NCBI GenBank assembly: GCA_036840015.1
Contig: DAISVV010000010.1
Span: forward strand, 1 to 30,833
DNA length: 30,833 bases
Origin: SZUA-430 sp036840015
GTDB taxonomy: Bacteria > Pseudomonadota > Alphaproteobacteria > Micropepsales > Micropepsaceae
Reading direction: 5' to 3'
The notes under the pieces are model-generated. The model worked only from the letters and a program-made list of their open reading frames with translations. It did no database searches and was not told where the DNA came from. Position numbers and translations under genes: made by a program. This document shows positions 1-7,506 of the stretch, piece by piece; the stretch's first letter is position 1, and each line of letters opens with the position of its first letter.

Positions 1-35
1 GTTCACTGCACTCCACAGATTTCACGAATCTTCGC

Positions 36-65
36 TTGACTTTTAGAACGTAACAGGAACATATT
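36..65 (+). promoter_or_regulatory. Probable sigma70-type promoter of ssb
   Basis: TTGACT (36-41) and CATATT (60-65) are separated by 18 bp, about 90 bp before the ssb start. The spacer contains the LexA-type box at 46-60, so repressor binding would block polymerase directly. The -35 is near consensus and the -10 is moderate. Confidence 0.5.
46..60. promoter_or_regulatory. Alphaproteobacterial LexA (SOS) box
   Basis: GAACGTAACAGGAAC is an exact GAAC-N7-GAAC, the reverse complement of the GTTC-N7-GTTC direct repeat bound by LexA in alphaproteobacteria. It lies between the -35 and -10 of the ssb promoter. In many of these bacteria uvrA is divergent to ssb and shares this box. A uvrA to the left of the window is inferred, not seen. 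Confidence 0.75.
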
Positions 66-153
66 ACCACGGCAACGGTGGCGGCGTCCCATGTCCAGTG
101 GTTAAAACGCCAAGACCGGGAACGAGCACACCGAGATCGGAAGGAACAAGGGT

Positions 154-624
154 ATGGCAGGCGTGAACAAGGTAATTCTGGTGGGAAATCTGGGTGCCGA
201 TCCGGAAGTCCGCAAGCTTGCATCGGGCGAACCCGTGGTCAACCTGCGCGTCGCCACATCCGAGGCCTGGCGCGACAAGGCCTCGGGCGAACGCAAGGAG
301 CGCACGGAGTGGCACAAGGTCGTCATTTTCAACGAAAACCTTGCCAAGACGGCCGAGAAATATCTCCACAAGGGCTCAAAGGTGTACCTCGAAGGGCAGC
401 TCCAGACCCGGAAGTGGCAGAACAAGGACGGCCAGGACCAGTACACGACAGAAGTCGTGCTGCAGCGTTTCCGCGGCGAACTCGTGATGCTCGATGGCAA
501 GGGCGGCGAAGGCGCTCTTGAGGGCGCTTCCATGGGCAGCGGTGGCGGCCGCAAGGCCGTCGGCGGCGGTCGCAGCAGCGACAACGATTTCTCGGCCTCG
601 GGCGACGACGAGATCCCGTTCTGA
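154..624 (+). CDS. ssb: Single-stranded DNA-binding protein
   Basis: This 156-residue protein coats single-stranded DNA in replication, recombination and repair. The N-terminal OB fold (about residues 4-110) carries the family signature: MAGVNKVILVGNLGADPE at the start, then EWHKVVIFNENLA and YLEGQLQTRKWQ. A flexible Gly/Ser-rich linker (about 118-147) leads to the acidic tip DDEIPF, which in this family docks RecO, RecG, PriA and other partners. An AAGGAA Shine-Dalgarno lies about 8 bp before the ATG. Length is normal for bacterial SSB. The LexA-type box upstream suggests SOS induction. The next gene begins 135 bp away, beyond a hairpin, so ssb is probably monocistronic. Confidence 0.97.
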   Translation: MAGVNKVILVGNLGADPEVRKLASGEPVVNLRVATSEAWRDKASGERKERTEWHKVVIFNENLAKTAEKYLHKGSKVYLEGQLQTRKWQNKDGQDQYTTEVVLQRFRGELVMLDGKGGEGALEGASMGSGGGRKAVGGGRSSDNDFSASGDDEIPF

Positions 625-663
625 TCGCAAAGACAGGCGGGGGTAGCCCCCGAGGGGCTGTCA

Positions 664-693
664 TGGTCCGCGCAGGCGGACCACCAGCGTTTT
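664..693 (+). terminator. Hairpin terminator candidate after ssb
   Basis: TGGTCCGC (664-671) and GCGGACCA (676-683) form a perfect 8-bp stem with a GCAG loop. A TTTT run follows at 690-693, six bases beyond the stem, further than in an ideal intrinsic terminator. It lies 40 bp after the ssb stop. Confidence 0.55.
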
Positions 694-759
694 CCCCTGC
701 ACACGCCCATCCTGAATAGCTGCGTGGCGTGCCACTGCGCGCCATGACAGTCTCTGCAG

Positions 760-1887
760 ATGCAACCGAACAGCCCAGACCAGCAGCCCAGGCTCATCGT
801 CCACGGCCTCGACCTTTCCTATTTCACCGGCAAGCTCGAGGCCTATCTCCGCGCCAAGGGCATCGCCTACGAACGGCGTGAGATGACGACCGCGAGCTTC
901 CGCGCCTGCGGCCGTGCCACGGGTGTCCTGCAGATGCCGCAGGTTGAACTGCCCGACGGCACGTGGCTGACCGATACCACGCTGACAATCCGACATCTCG
1001 AAGCTGCCCATCCCGACCCGTCGCTGCTGCCACCCGAGCCGGTGGCGCGCTTTATCGCGCTACTCATCGAGGATTTCGGCGACGAGGCGCTCTGGCGACC
1101 GGCACTCTGTTATCGCTGGGCCTTTGCCGACGATGCACGCCTGATGGGATCCCGCCTTGCGCGCGGCATGCTGCGCGACGTGCCCCTGCCGTACTTCCTG
1201 CGAAGGCAGTTCATCACCTGCCGCCAGCAACGCGTCTATCTGAAACGCGATGGCATCAGCCGCTCGACGCGCGCCGCCGTCGAGAAGGTCTACACCGACA
1301 CGCTCGCCGCCATGGAAGCCGCACTCGAGCGCCACGACTTCGTGATGGGAGAGCGTCCCACCCTGGCCGACATCGGATTGTTCGGCTCGATGTTCCGGCA
1401 CTTCTTCTCCGATCCGACGCCGGCCGCCCTGATGCGCGAGCGGGCCCCGCGCACCATGGCATGGGTCGCCCGCCTCTGGGCCATCACGCCATCAGGCTTT
1501 TCCGGGCGCCCGCCGATCCATGATGTCCCCGGGTCAATGGCCGCCCTGCTGCGCCTTGCCGTAACCGTGCACCTGCCCGAGCTTGCAGCCCACGCGACCG
1601 CCGTGGCGAAGGGGAGCGCCACCGCCGGCTTTGCCTGCAACCAGGCATCAATCCAGGTGCCGGCCAGCCCCTACCGCGCCTGGTGCCTCAACGAACTGAG
1701 GCGCGCCTTCCACGCCTTGTCACCCGCCGACCAGGCTTGCGTGCGCGCGCTCCTGTCCGACACGGCCGCAGCCGGCATTCTGGCCTCATCCCCCGACCCC
1801 GAGGCCTTTCAGGTGCCCCGCCTTCCCATCACCGTGCCGCCGCTCGAGGCGCCCCGGGGGCGCGACTGGAGCCGCCCGTGGGCCTGA
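760..1887 (+). CDS. Glutathione S-transferase family protein with C-terminal extension
   Basis: This 375-residue protein has a GST-like N-terminal thioredoxin fold (about residues 10-85). The cis-proline region reads LQMPQVELPDG and is followed by TLTIRHLEAAHP. A helical GST C-domain (about 95-250) includes FVMGERPTLADIGLFGSM, the usual N-capping Asp motif. Typical GSTs have 200-230 residues, so the last 125 or so are an extension I do not recognise. The catalytic residue is not obvious: the helix-1 region LDLSYFTGKLEAYL offers a Ser or Tyr. No good Shine-Dalgarno precedes the ATG, so the exact start is uncertain. It lies between ssb and an ArsR gene, outside the housekeeping run. The substrate cannot be told from sequence. 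Confidence 0.8.
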   Translation: MQPNSPDQQPRLIVHGLDLSYFTGKLEAYLRAKGIAYERREMTTASFRACGRATGVLQMPQVELPDGTWLTDTTLTIRHLEAAHPDPSLLPPEPVARFIALLIEDFGDEALWRPALCYRWAFADDARLMGSRLARGMLRDVPLPYFLRRQFITCRQQRVYLKRDGISRSTRAAVEKVYTDTLAAMEAALERHDFVMGERPTLADIGLFGSMFRHFFSDPTPAALMRERAPRTMAWVARLWAITPSGFSGRPPIHDVPGSMAALLRLAVTVHLPELAAHATAVAKGSATAGFACNQASIQVPASPYRAWCLNELRRAFHALSPADQACVRALLSDTAAAGILASSPDPEAFQVPRLPITVPPLEAPRGRDWSRPWA

Positions 1888-1906
1888 GACCGCAGGCCAT
1901 CACAGA

Positions 1907-1934
1907 TTGACATATCGATATCTATCGATATATG
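1907..1934 (+). promoter_or_regulatory. Promoter with overlapping ArsR-type operator
   Basis: TTGACA (1907-1912) and TATATG (1929-1934) are 16 bp apart. Between and over them lies ATATCGATATCTATCGATAT (1912-1931), two perfect 9-bp inverted arms around TC. This is the size and AT-rich style of ArsR/SmtB operators, so autoregulation by the next gene is likely. The ATG is only 7 bp after the -10, so the transcript should start at or next to it. Confidence 0.7.
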
Positions 1935-1941
1935 TACCCTC

Positions 1942-2274
1942 ATGATCAGAAAAGACATCTTCTTCAAGGCCCTCAGCGACCCGGCGCGCCTGCGCATCCT
2001 CGACTTCCTGCGCAAGCCCGGGTCCGACTGCTGCACCTTCGAGGGCAAGGTCTGCGCCTGCGACATTGAGCGTGAACTCGGGCTCTCGCAGGCCACGATC
2101 AGCCACCACATGAAGATCCTGGTCGCAGCCGAACTTGTGGCGGCAACCAAGCTCGGCCGCTGGATGCACTACACGATCCGCCCCGAGACCTTCGCCACGG
2201 CGGCCGCATGGTTTGCCGAACACGCCGCAGGAACCGCGGCAGTACCCGGCCCCAGGGGCAGTGTTGCGGCATGA
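1942..2274 (+). CDS. ArsR/SmtB-family repressor, Cys-rich
   Basis: This 110-residue winged-helix repressor has the family landmarks FKALSDPARLRILDFL (helices 1-2), the recognition helix LSQATISHHMKIL (about 48-60) and the wing ELVAATKLGRWMHYTI. Four cysteines lie just before the recognition helix: Cys30-Cys31 and Cys38-Ala-Cys40-Asp. The CxC-D resembles the CVCD arsenite-binding motif of E. coli-type ArsR, so metalloid, soft-metal or thiol sensing is plausible; no ligand is proven. A palindromic operator overlaps its promoter. There is no Shine-Dalgarno and the -10 is 7 bp before the ATG, suggesting a leaderless mRNA. The stop overlaps the next start as ATGA, so the ATP-grasp gene is co-transcribed and its likely target. 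No arsenic resistance genes are nearby. Confidence 0.93.
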   Translation: MIRKDIFFKALSDPARLRILDFLRKPGSDCCTFEGKVCACDIERELGLSQATISHHMKILVAAELVAATKLGRWMHYTIRPETFATAAAWFAEHAAGTAAVPGPRGSVAA

Positions 2275-3434
2275 GCGCACTGGCCATCGGTGAAGCCACG
2301 CCGCCCGCGCCCGCCGTCCCCGCCTTCGAAGGCCGCGTGGCCGCCGTCGATGTCACGCTGTCACCCGCCGACCGCGACGCCATGGACAGTGTCGTGGCTG
2401 CCGTCCACGCACTTGTCATGTCGCCGTATTATCAGGACCACGTGCTGCGCCGCGCGCCGCCCCTGGCCCGTTGCCCCATGCAGCCCGACTTTGGGCTGTT
2501 CTCGGGCTACGACTTCCACCTGACGCCCGCAGGGCCGAGGCTCATCGAGATCAACACCAATGCCGGCGGCGCCTTCCATGGCGCCCTGATGGATGACGCG
2601 CGCCACGGGTTGGGCGCACCCGGTTCCCATCCGCTGGCCTATTGGTCCGACCTTTTCGTGCGCCAGGTGCGCAATGAGTGGGCGAGGGCGGGGCAGGGCG
2701 ACCTTGGTCGCGTCGCCATCGTCGACGACGCACCCGACACCCAGTTCCTGCGCCTCGAATTCCAGCTTGCCGCCCGCGAACTCAAGGCGCACGGCATAGA
2801 GGCCATCATCGCCGACCCGCGCGAACTGTCCTTCCGTGGCGGCGTGCTGCGCCGCCGGCAGGAGCGCATCGACCTTGTCTACAACCGCCTGACAAGTTTT
2901 TCCCTCGACCGGCCCGAGGACGCGCCGCTGCGTGACGCGCTCGAGGCGGGCGCAGCCTGGATCACCCCCGGCCCCCGCGCCCATGCGCTGCTCGCCGCAA
3001 AGCAGAACCTTGCGCTTATGGGCGACGAAGCTTTCCTCGCAGCAGCCGGCCTTGACGCCGAGGCGCGTGCTGCCCTTGTCCGCGCGGTCCCCAAGACAAT
3101 CGTCATGTCCCCGGAAAACAGCGGGGACCTCTGGGCGCGCCGGGACGAGTTCTATTTCAAACCGATGCGCGGATATGGATCGCGCGGCGTCTATGCCGGG
3201 GCCAAGCTGACCCGCCGGACATGGGAGGCCATCGCCGCAGGTGGCGACTACGTCGCGCAGGCACTTGTCCCGCCTTCGCGCGTCCCCGTCCCGGGCCATG
3301 GCGAGATGCGCTGCGACATCCGCACCTTTGCCTATGAGGGGCGCGCCTTCATGCGCCTCGCGCGCCTCTATCGCGGCCAGACCACGAATTTCCGCACCCC
3401 AGGCGGCGGATTTGCAGCTGTTGTCTCGCCCTGA
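2271..3434 (+). CDS. ATP-grasp-like protein, circularly permuted motif order
   Basis: The ATG overlaps the stop of the ArsR gene (ATGA), giving a 387-residue cytosolic protein. It shows ATP-grasp features in rotated order. The metal-binding ExN segment LIEINTNAGG (residues 91-100) comes early, whereas in GshB/RimK-type enzymes it ends the fold. The ATP-binding FKPMRGYGSRGV (296-307), a hinge-like AQALVPP (329-335), DIRTF (349-353) and TTNFRTPGGGF (371-381) follow at the C-terminus. By analogy it may be a carboxylate-amine or peptide ligase acting through an acyl-phosphate; its substrate is unknown. Coupling to a Cys-rich ArsR repressor suggests metal- or thiol-inducible expression. An in-frame opening continues upstream into arsR, but the coupled ATG is the natural start. 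Fold assignment is by motif only. Confidence 0.72.
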   Translation: MSALAIGEATPPAPAVPAFEGRVAAVDVTLSPADRDAMDSVVAAVHALVMSPYYQDHVLRRAPPLARCPMQPDFGLFSGYDFHLTPAGPRLIEINTNAGGAFHGALMDDARHGLGAPGSHPLAYWSDLFVRQVRNEWARAGQGDLGRVAIVDDAPDTQFLRLEFQLAARELKAHGIEAIIADPRELSFRGGVLRRRQERIDLVYNRLTSFSLDRPEDAPLRDALEAGAAWITPGPRAHALLAAKQNLALMGDEAFLAAAGLDAEARAALVRAVPKTIVMSPENSGDLWARRDEFYFKPMRGYGSRGVYAGAKLTRRTWEAIAAGGDYVAQALVPPSRVPVPGHGEMRCDIRTFAYEGRAFMRLARLYRGQTTNFRTPGGGFAAVVSP

Positions 3435-3437
3435 GGC

Positions 3438-3451
3438 TTGATCAAGGTCAA
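3438..3451. promoter_or_regulatory. FNR/FixK-like binding site
   Basis: TTGATCAAGGTCAA has perfect TTGA-N6-TCAA half-sites and one mismatch to TTGAT-N4-ATCAA, the FNR/Anr/FixK consensus. Its centre is 81 bp before the ATG of the membrane protein gene at 3526. A weak -10-like TAGTTG (3474-3479) sits where a class II FNR promoter would place it. This suggests oxygen-responsive control, not proven. Confidence 0.45.
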
Positions 3452-3525
3452 GGCGCCCCGCTCCCGGCAGGGCTAGTTGTTGCACCTACAAGGGATCACG
3501 CCCCTTTCACGAGAGGAGTTGACCA

Positions 3526-3963
3526 ATGCCCATCTCCGTTTCCCGCTGGACCGTCGCCTGGTTCCTCGCCTGTCTTGTCTTCGCGCTTCACATCGTCGAC
3601 GAGGGTTTCCACGGCACATTCGGCTTCTACAGCGACCTTGAGCGGCTGGTGAGCCTGCTGCTGCCGTCGCTCAACCTCACGCCCTTCAACTTCGAAGTCT
3701 GGCTCATCAACATGAGCGGCACGCTCTTCGTGCTGTTCCTGCTGACCTTCCTGGTTTCGAGGGCAAACCCGGTGATGGTACCGGCGTCCTATCTGTTCGC
3801 GGCCTTCCTGACCGGAAACTCGGCCTTCCACCTGCTGATGACGGTCGGACGGAGCGAGGCCGTGACGGGCGCGCTGACCTCGCCCCTCATGCTCGCGGCA
3901 GGCCTTTTCCTGTTCACAGCCGCAGGAAACACCGATCCCTTCGCGGCGCGCCGAGAGGCCTGA
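3526..3963 (+). CDS. Small membrane protein, HXXEE-like
   Basis: This 145-residue integral membrane protein has four likely hydrophobic helices, at about residues 7-27, 56-76, 86-106 and 115-131. The first helix ends in LHIVDEGFHG, an H-x-x-[D/E]-E arrangement like that of the HXXEE family of small membrane proteins of unknown function. A further His in NSAFHLLMTV lies in helix 3, so a membrane-embedded metal or proton site is conceivable. GAGAGGAG precedes the ATG by about 7 bp, a strong ribosome site. It follows the ATP-grasp gene by 91 bp and has its own FNR-like box, so it may be transcribed separately. A strong hairpin follows. The family assignment rests on the motif and topology only. 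Confidence 0.65.
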   Translation: MPISVSRWTVAWFLACLVFALHIVDEGFHGTFGFYSDLERLVSLLLPSLNLTPFNFEVWLINMSGTLFVLFLLTFLVSRANPVMVPASYLFAAFLTGNSAFHLLMTVGRSEAVTGALTSPLMLAAGLFLFTAAGNTDPFAARREA

Positions 3964-3986
3964 AACCCGCACCGGCTGCATCATCT

Positions 3987-4020
3987 GCCCGCCCTGTGGC
4001 GACGCGTCCACAGGGCGGGC
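3987..4020. terminator. Strong hairpin after the HXXEE gene
   Basis: GCCCGCCCTGTGG (3987-3999) pairs perfectly with CCACAGGGCGGGC (4008-4020) over 13 bp, with an 8-base loop. No T-run follows directly; the first is about 50 bp on (4069-4073). It probably insulates gyrA from the upstream block, though it is not a canonical intrinsic terminator. Confidence 0.5.
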
Positions 4021-4097
4021 TGGATTCGCCCGGATTCTACCCATCCGGACGCCCGAATTTGGCTTGTTTTTCCTAGGCTTGCCCCCCCGGAAGGGCT

Positions 4098-6890
4098 ATG
4101 GTCCGCGCTTCAGTTCCAACCTGCGCCGAGACCCCCTTGTCCGACACGAAGAACAACAGCCCGTCCGCCGGTGCACCCGGCCGTCCCGGTGGCGAAATCA
4201 TCCCGATCACCATCGAAGACGAGATGAAGCGTTCCTACCTCGATTACGCGATGAGCGTGATCGTGAGCCGCGCGCTTCCCGATGCCCGTGACGGCCTGAA
4301 ACCCGTCCATCGCCGCATCCTCTACTCGATGCACGAGGCCGGCTATACCCACAACAAGCCCTACCGCAAGTCCGCCCGCGTCGTGGGTGACGTGATCGGT
4401 AAGTACCACCCGCACGGCGACCAGTCGGTCTATGACGCGCTGGTTCGCATGGCGCAGGAGTTCTCGATGCGCGTCCCGCTGGTGGACGGGCAGGGCAACT
4501 TCGGTTCGGTCGACGGCGATCCGCCGGCGGCCATGCGCTACACCGAAGTCCGCATGACGCGCGCCGCCGAGGCGCTGCTCGAGGACATCGACCTCGACAC
4601 GGTCGACTTCCAGCCGAACTACGACAACCAGGACCAGGAGCCGGTTGTCCTGCCGGCGCGCATCCCCAACCTTCTCGTGAACGGTTCGGCAGGCATCGCG
4701 GGCGGCATGGCGACAAACATCCCGCCCCACAATCTTGGCGAGGTCATCGACGCCTGCCTTGCGTGGATCGCCGACCCCGAGATCGGCATCGAGCAGCTTG
4801 TCGATATCGTGCCCGGCCCCGACTTCCCGACCTACGGCCAGATCATGGGCCGCAACGCCGCGCGCCTTGCGCTCGTGCGCGGTCGCGGCGGTGTGGTCGT
4901 GCGTGCCCGCACCAGCGTCGAGCAGATCCGCAAGGACCGCGAGGCGATCATCATCACCGAGTTGCCCTATCAGGTAAACAAGGCCCACCTTCTCGAGCGC
5001 ATTTCCGAGCTTGTCAGCGAGAAGCGCATCGAGGGCATCTCGGACGCACGCGACGAATCCGACCGCCAGGGCATGCGCGTCGTGATCGAGCTCAAGCGCG
5101 ACGCCATGGCCGACGTCGTGCTCAACCAGCTCTTCCGCTACACGGCGATGCAGTCATCCTTCGGCGTCAACATGCTGGCGCTGGACGGCGGACGTCCGCA
5201 GCTGATGAACCTGAAGGACATGATCCGCGCCTTCGTGAACTTCCGCGAAGACGTGGTCACCCGCCGCACACGCAAGCTTCTCTCCGACGCGCGTGACAAG
5301 GCTCATATCCTGGTCGGCCTCGCGATCGCGGTCGCCAACATCGACGAGTTCATCCGCATCATCCGCTCGAGCCCCGACGCCGCCACCGCGCGCGCACGCC
5401 TGACCGAGCGCAACTGGCCCGCCCTCGACGTGGCCCCGCTCGTGGCGCTCGTCGACGACCCCCGCCATGCGATGCAGGCCGACGGAACGCTCAGGCTGTC
5501 GGACGAGCAGGCCCGCGCGATCCTCGAGTTGCGCCTGCAACGCCTGACCGCGCTCGGCCGCGACGAGATCGGCAACGACCTCCAGGGCCTCGGCAAGTCG
5601 ATCGAGGAATATCTCGAGATCCTGCGCTCGCGCGACCGCCTGATGTCCGTCGTGCGCGACGAACTCGCCGCCATCAAGGCCGAATTCGCAACCCCGCGCC
5701 GCACCGAGATCCTCGAGGGCGGCGACGAGGTGGAGGACGAAGACCTCATCCAGCGCGAGGACATGGTGGTCACGGTCACCCACCAGGGCTACATCAAGCG
5801 CGTGCCGCTGAATGCCTACCGCGTGCAGGGGCGCGGCGGCAGGGGGCGCTCGGCCATGTCGACGAAGGACGAGGATTTCGTCACAAGCCTCTTCGTGGCA
5901 AGCACGCACCAGCCGCTTCTCTTCTTCTCGTCGAACGGAATGGCCTATGTTCTGAAGACCTGGCGCCTGCCGCTGGCCACGCCGCAGGGCAAGGGCAAGG
6001 CGCTTGTCAACCTGCTGCCGCTGAAGGAAGGCGAGACCGTCACCAAGGTGCTCGCCCTGCCCGAGGCCGAGGAGGAATGGGATCGCTTCGAGGTCATGTT
6101 CGCCACCCGCTCGGGTGACGTGCGCCGCAACCTACTGTCCGACTTCACCAACATCCGCGCCACCGGCAAGATCGCCATGAAGATCGCCGAAGGCGACGGC
6201 ATCGTGGGCGTGTCCTTGGCCAACAACACCGATGATGTGCTGCTGACCACGAGGGCTGGCAAGTGCATCCGCTTCTCCTGCGATGACGTGCGCGTCTTCA
6301 AGGGGCGCGATTCCACCGGCGTGCGCGGCATCAAGCTGGCCGATGGCGACGAGGTCGTCTCCATGACGATCCTGCGCCATGTCGACGTGGCGGTCGAGGA
6401 AGCTCGCGCCTATCTCAAGATGGCCGCGATGGCCCGCAAGGCTGCCGGCGACGAGGCTGACGCCACCGATGCCGCCGATGAGGGCGACGAGGCTGTCGCC
6501 GACGTGGCGCTCTCGCCCGAGCGCTACGCCGACCTCGGCGCCCGCGAGCAGTTCGTGCTGACCGTCTCGGAAAGCGGCTTCGGCAAGCGCTCCAGCGCCT
6601 ACGAGTACCGGGGCACCGGCCGTGGCGGCTCGGGCATCGTGGCGATGGGCATGACGAAGAAGAACGCCCGCATTGCCGCCTCCTTCCCGGTCGAGGAGAC
6701 CGACCAGCTGATGCTCATCACCGACGCCGGCCAGACCATCCGCATTCCCGTCGCCCAGATCCGCCAGGCCGGACGCGCGACGCAAGGCGTGATCGTCTTC
6801 CGCCTGTCGGAAGGTGAACGCGTGGTGTCGGTCGAGCGCATCGGCGAGGGCCAGGAGATCGAAGGCGAGGCCGAGGGCACAGCCACCTGA
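4098..6890 (+). CDS. gyrA: DNA gyrase subunit A
   Basis: GyrA breaks and rejoins DNA as part of the A2B2 gyrase that introduces negative supercoils. This 930-residue protein shows YLDYAMSVIVSRALPDARDGLKPVHRRILY, then the QRDR KYHPHGDQSVYDALVRMAQ (103-120) and the catalytic Tyr148 in AAMRYTE. A C-terminal beta-pinwheel follows. Its QGRGGRG is the GyrA-box of the QxRGGxG type, which favours GyrA over ParC. An acidic Ala/Asp/Glu-rich insert (about 763-800) is typical of alphaproteobacterial GyrA. The residue equivalent to E. coli Ser83 is Gln109, while the Asp87 equivalent (Asp113) is kept. The ATG has GGAAGGG 3-4 bp before it; a TTG at 4137 would give a start nearer the family norm, so the N-terminus is uncertain. 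Confidence 0.97.
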   Translation: MVRASVPTCAETPLSDTKNNSPSAGAPGRPGGEIIPITIEDEMKRSYLDYAMSVIVSRALPDARDGLKPVHRRILYSMHEAGYTHNKPYRKSARVVGDVIGKYHPHGDQSVYDALVRMAQEFSMRVPLVDGQGNFGSVDGDPPAAMRYTEVRMTRAAEALLEDIDLDTVDFQPNYDNQDQEPVVLPARIPNLLVNGSAGIAGGMATNIPPHNLGEVIDACLAWIADPEIGIEQLVDIVPGPDFPTYGQIMGRNAARLALVRGRGGVVVRARTSVEQIRKDREAIIITELPYQVNKAHLLERISELVSEKRIEGISDARDESDRQGMRVVIELKRDAMADVVLNQLFRYTAMQSSFGVNMLALDGGRPQLMNLKDMIRAFVNFREDVVTRRTRKLLSDARDKAHILVGLAIAVANIDEFIRIIRSSPDAATARARLTERNWPALDVAPLVALVDDPRHAMQADGTLRLSDEQARAILELRLQRLTALGRDEIGNDLQGLGKSIEEYLEILRSRDRLMSVVRDELAAIKAEFATPRRTEILEGGDEVEDEDLIQREDMVVTVTHQGYIKRVPLNAYRVQGRGGRGRSAMSTKDEDFVTSLFVASTHQPLLFFSSNGMAYVLKTWRLPLATPQGKGKALVNLLPLKEGETVTKVLALPEAEEEWDRFEVMFATRSGDVRRNLLSDFTNIRATGKIAMKIAEGDGIVGVSLANNTDDVLLTTRAGKCIRFSCDDVRVFKGRDSTGVRGIKLADGDEVVSMTILRHVDVAVEEARAYLKMAAMARKAAGDEADATDAADEGDEAVADVALSPERYADLGAREQFVLTVSESGFGKRSSAYEYRGTGRGGSGIVAMGMTKKNARIAASFPVEETDQLMLITDAGQTIRIPVAQIRQAGRATQGVIVFRLSEGERVVSVERIGEGQEIEGEAEGTAT

Positions 6891-6911
6891 CATGCGCCAG
6901 AAAAACGCAAG

Positions 6912-6939
6912 TTCCAAAGGGCCAGACTCGCGTTATGAT
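6912..6939 (+). promoter_or_regulatory. Possible promoter of coaD
   Basis: TATGAT (6934-6939) is a good -10. TTCCAA (6912-6917), 16 bp upstream, is a weak -35. The predicted start near 6946 gives a leader of about 29 bases before coaD. Read-through from gyrA is also possible, as no terminator is seen between them. Confidence 0.4.
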
Positions 6940-6974
6940 CCCGCCTCGTTGCGTTCGCAGGGGAAATCAGCGGC

Positions 6975-7499
6975 ATGACGAAACGGACGGGACTTTACCC
7001 GGGTACCTTCGACCCGATCACCAACGGGCACCTCGACATCATCGAGCGCGCCGCGAAGCTGGTTGACCACCTCGTGATCGGCGTTGCCATCAACGAGGCC
7101 AAGGGCCCGCTGTTCACGCTTGAAGAGCGTGTCGAGATGGTACGCCACGAGACCGCGCGCATTGCGAAGAAAGCCGGCGTCACCATCTCGGTCGAGCCCT
7201 TTGATGTCCTTCTCATGCATTTCGCCGAGAAGGTGGGAGCCCAGGTCATCATCCGCGGCCTCAGGGCGGTGTCCGACTTCGAGTACGAGTTCCAGATGGT
7301 CGGCATGAACATGCAGCTGAACCGCGATATCGAGACCGTCTTCCTCATGGCGGGTGCCGAGCACCAGGCCATTGCCTCGCGTCTCGTGAAGGAGATTGCC
7401 TCGCTGGGCGGTGACATCTCGCACTTCACATCGCCCTACGTGATGAAGAAGGTCATCCAGCGCATGGAGCAGCGCAGGGCGGCTGCAGGGCGGAAATAG
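6975..7499 (+). CDS. coaD: Phosphopantetheine adenylyltransferase
   Basis: CoaD transfers AMP from ATP to 4'-phosphopantetheine, giving dephospho-CoA, the penultimate step of coenzyme A synthesis. The 174-residue protein matches the usual 160-170. It shows the nucleotidyltransferase motif LYPGTFDPITNGHLDII (T/HxGH type, residues 7-23), the substrate-binding IIRGLRAVSDFEYEFQMVGMN (about 92-112) and ASRLVKEIASLGG near the C-terminus. GGGGAA lies about 9 bp before the ATG. It is followed after 7 bp by queA, which starts with TTG, so the two are probably co-transcribed. The gyrA-coaD-queA-tgt order is common in alphaproteobacteria; a peptidyl-prolyl isomerase gene often found between coaD and queA is absent here. 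Confidence 0.97.
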   Translation: MTKRTGLYPGTFDPITNGHLDIIERAAKLVDHLVIGVAINEAKGPLFTLEERVEMVRHETARIAKKAGVTISVEPFDVLLMHFAEKVGAQVIIRGLRAVSDFEYEFQMVGMNMQLNRDIETVFLMAGAEHQAIASRLVKEIASLGGDISHFTSPYVMKKVIQRMEQRRAAAGRK

Positions 7500-7506
7500 G
7501 TCCGGT

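Noticed and set aside
4110..4988. Long minus-strand open frame opposite gyrA
   Set aside because: It is fully inside gyrA, has antisense-type composition (His, Val, Gly, Ala, Asp runs) and no recognisable motif.
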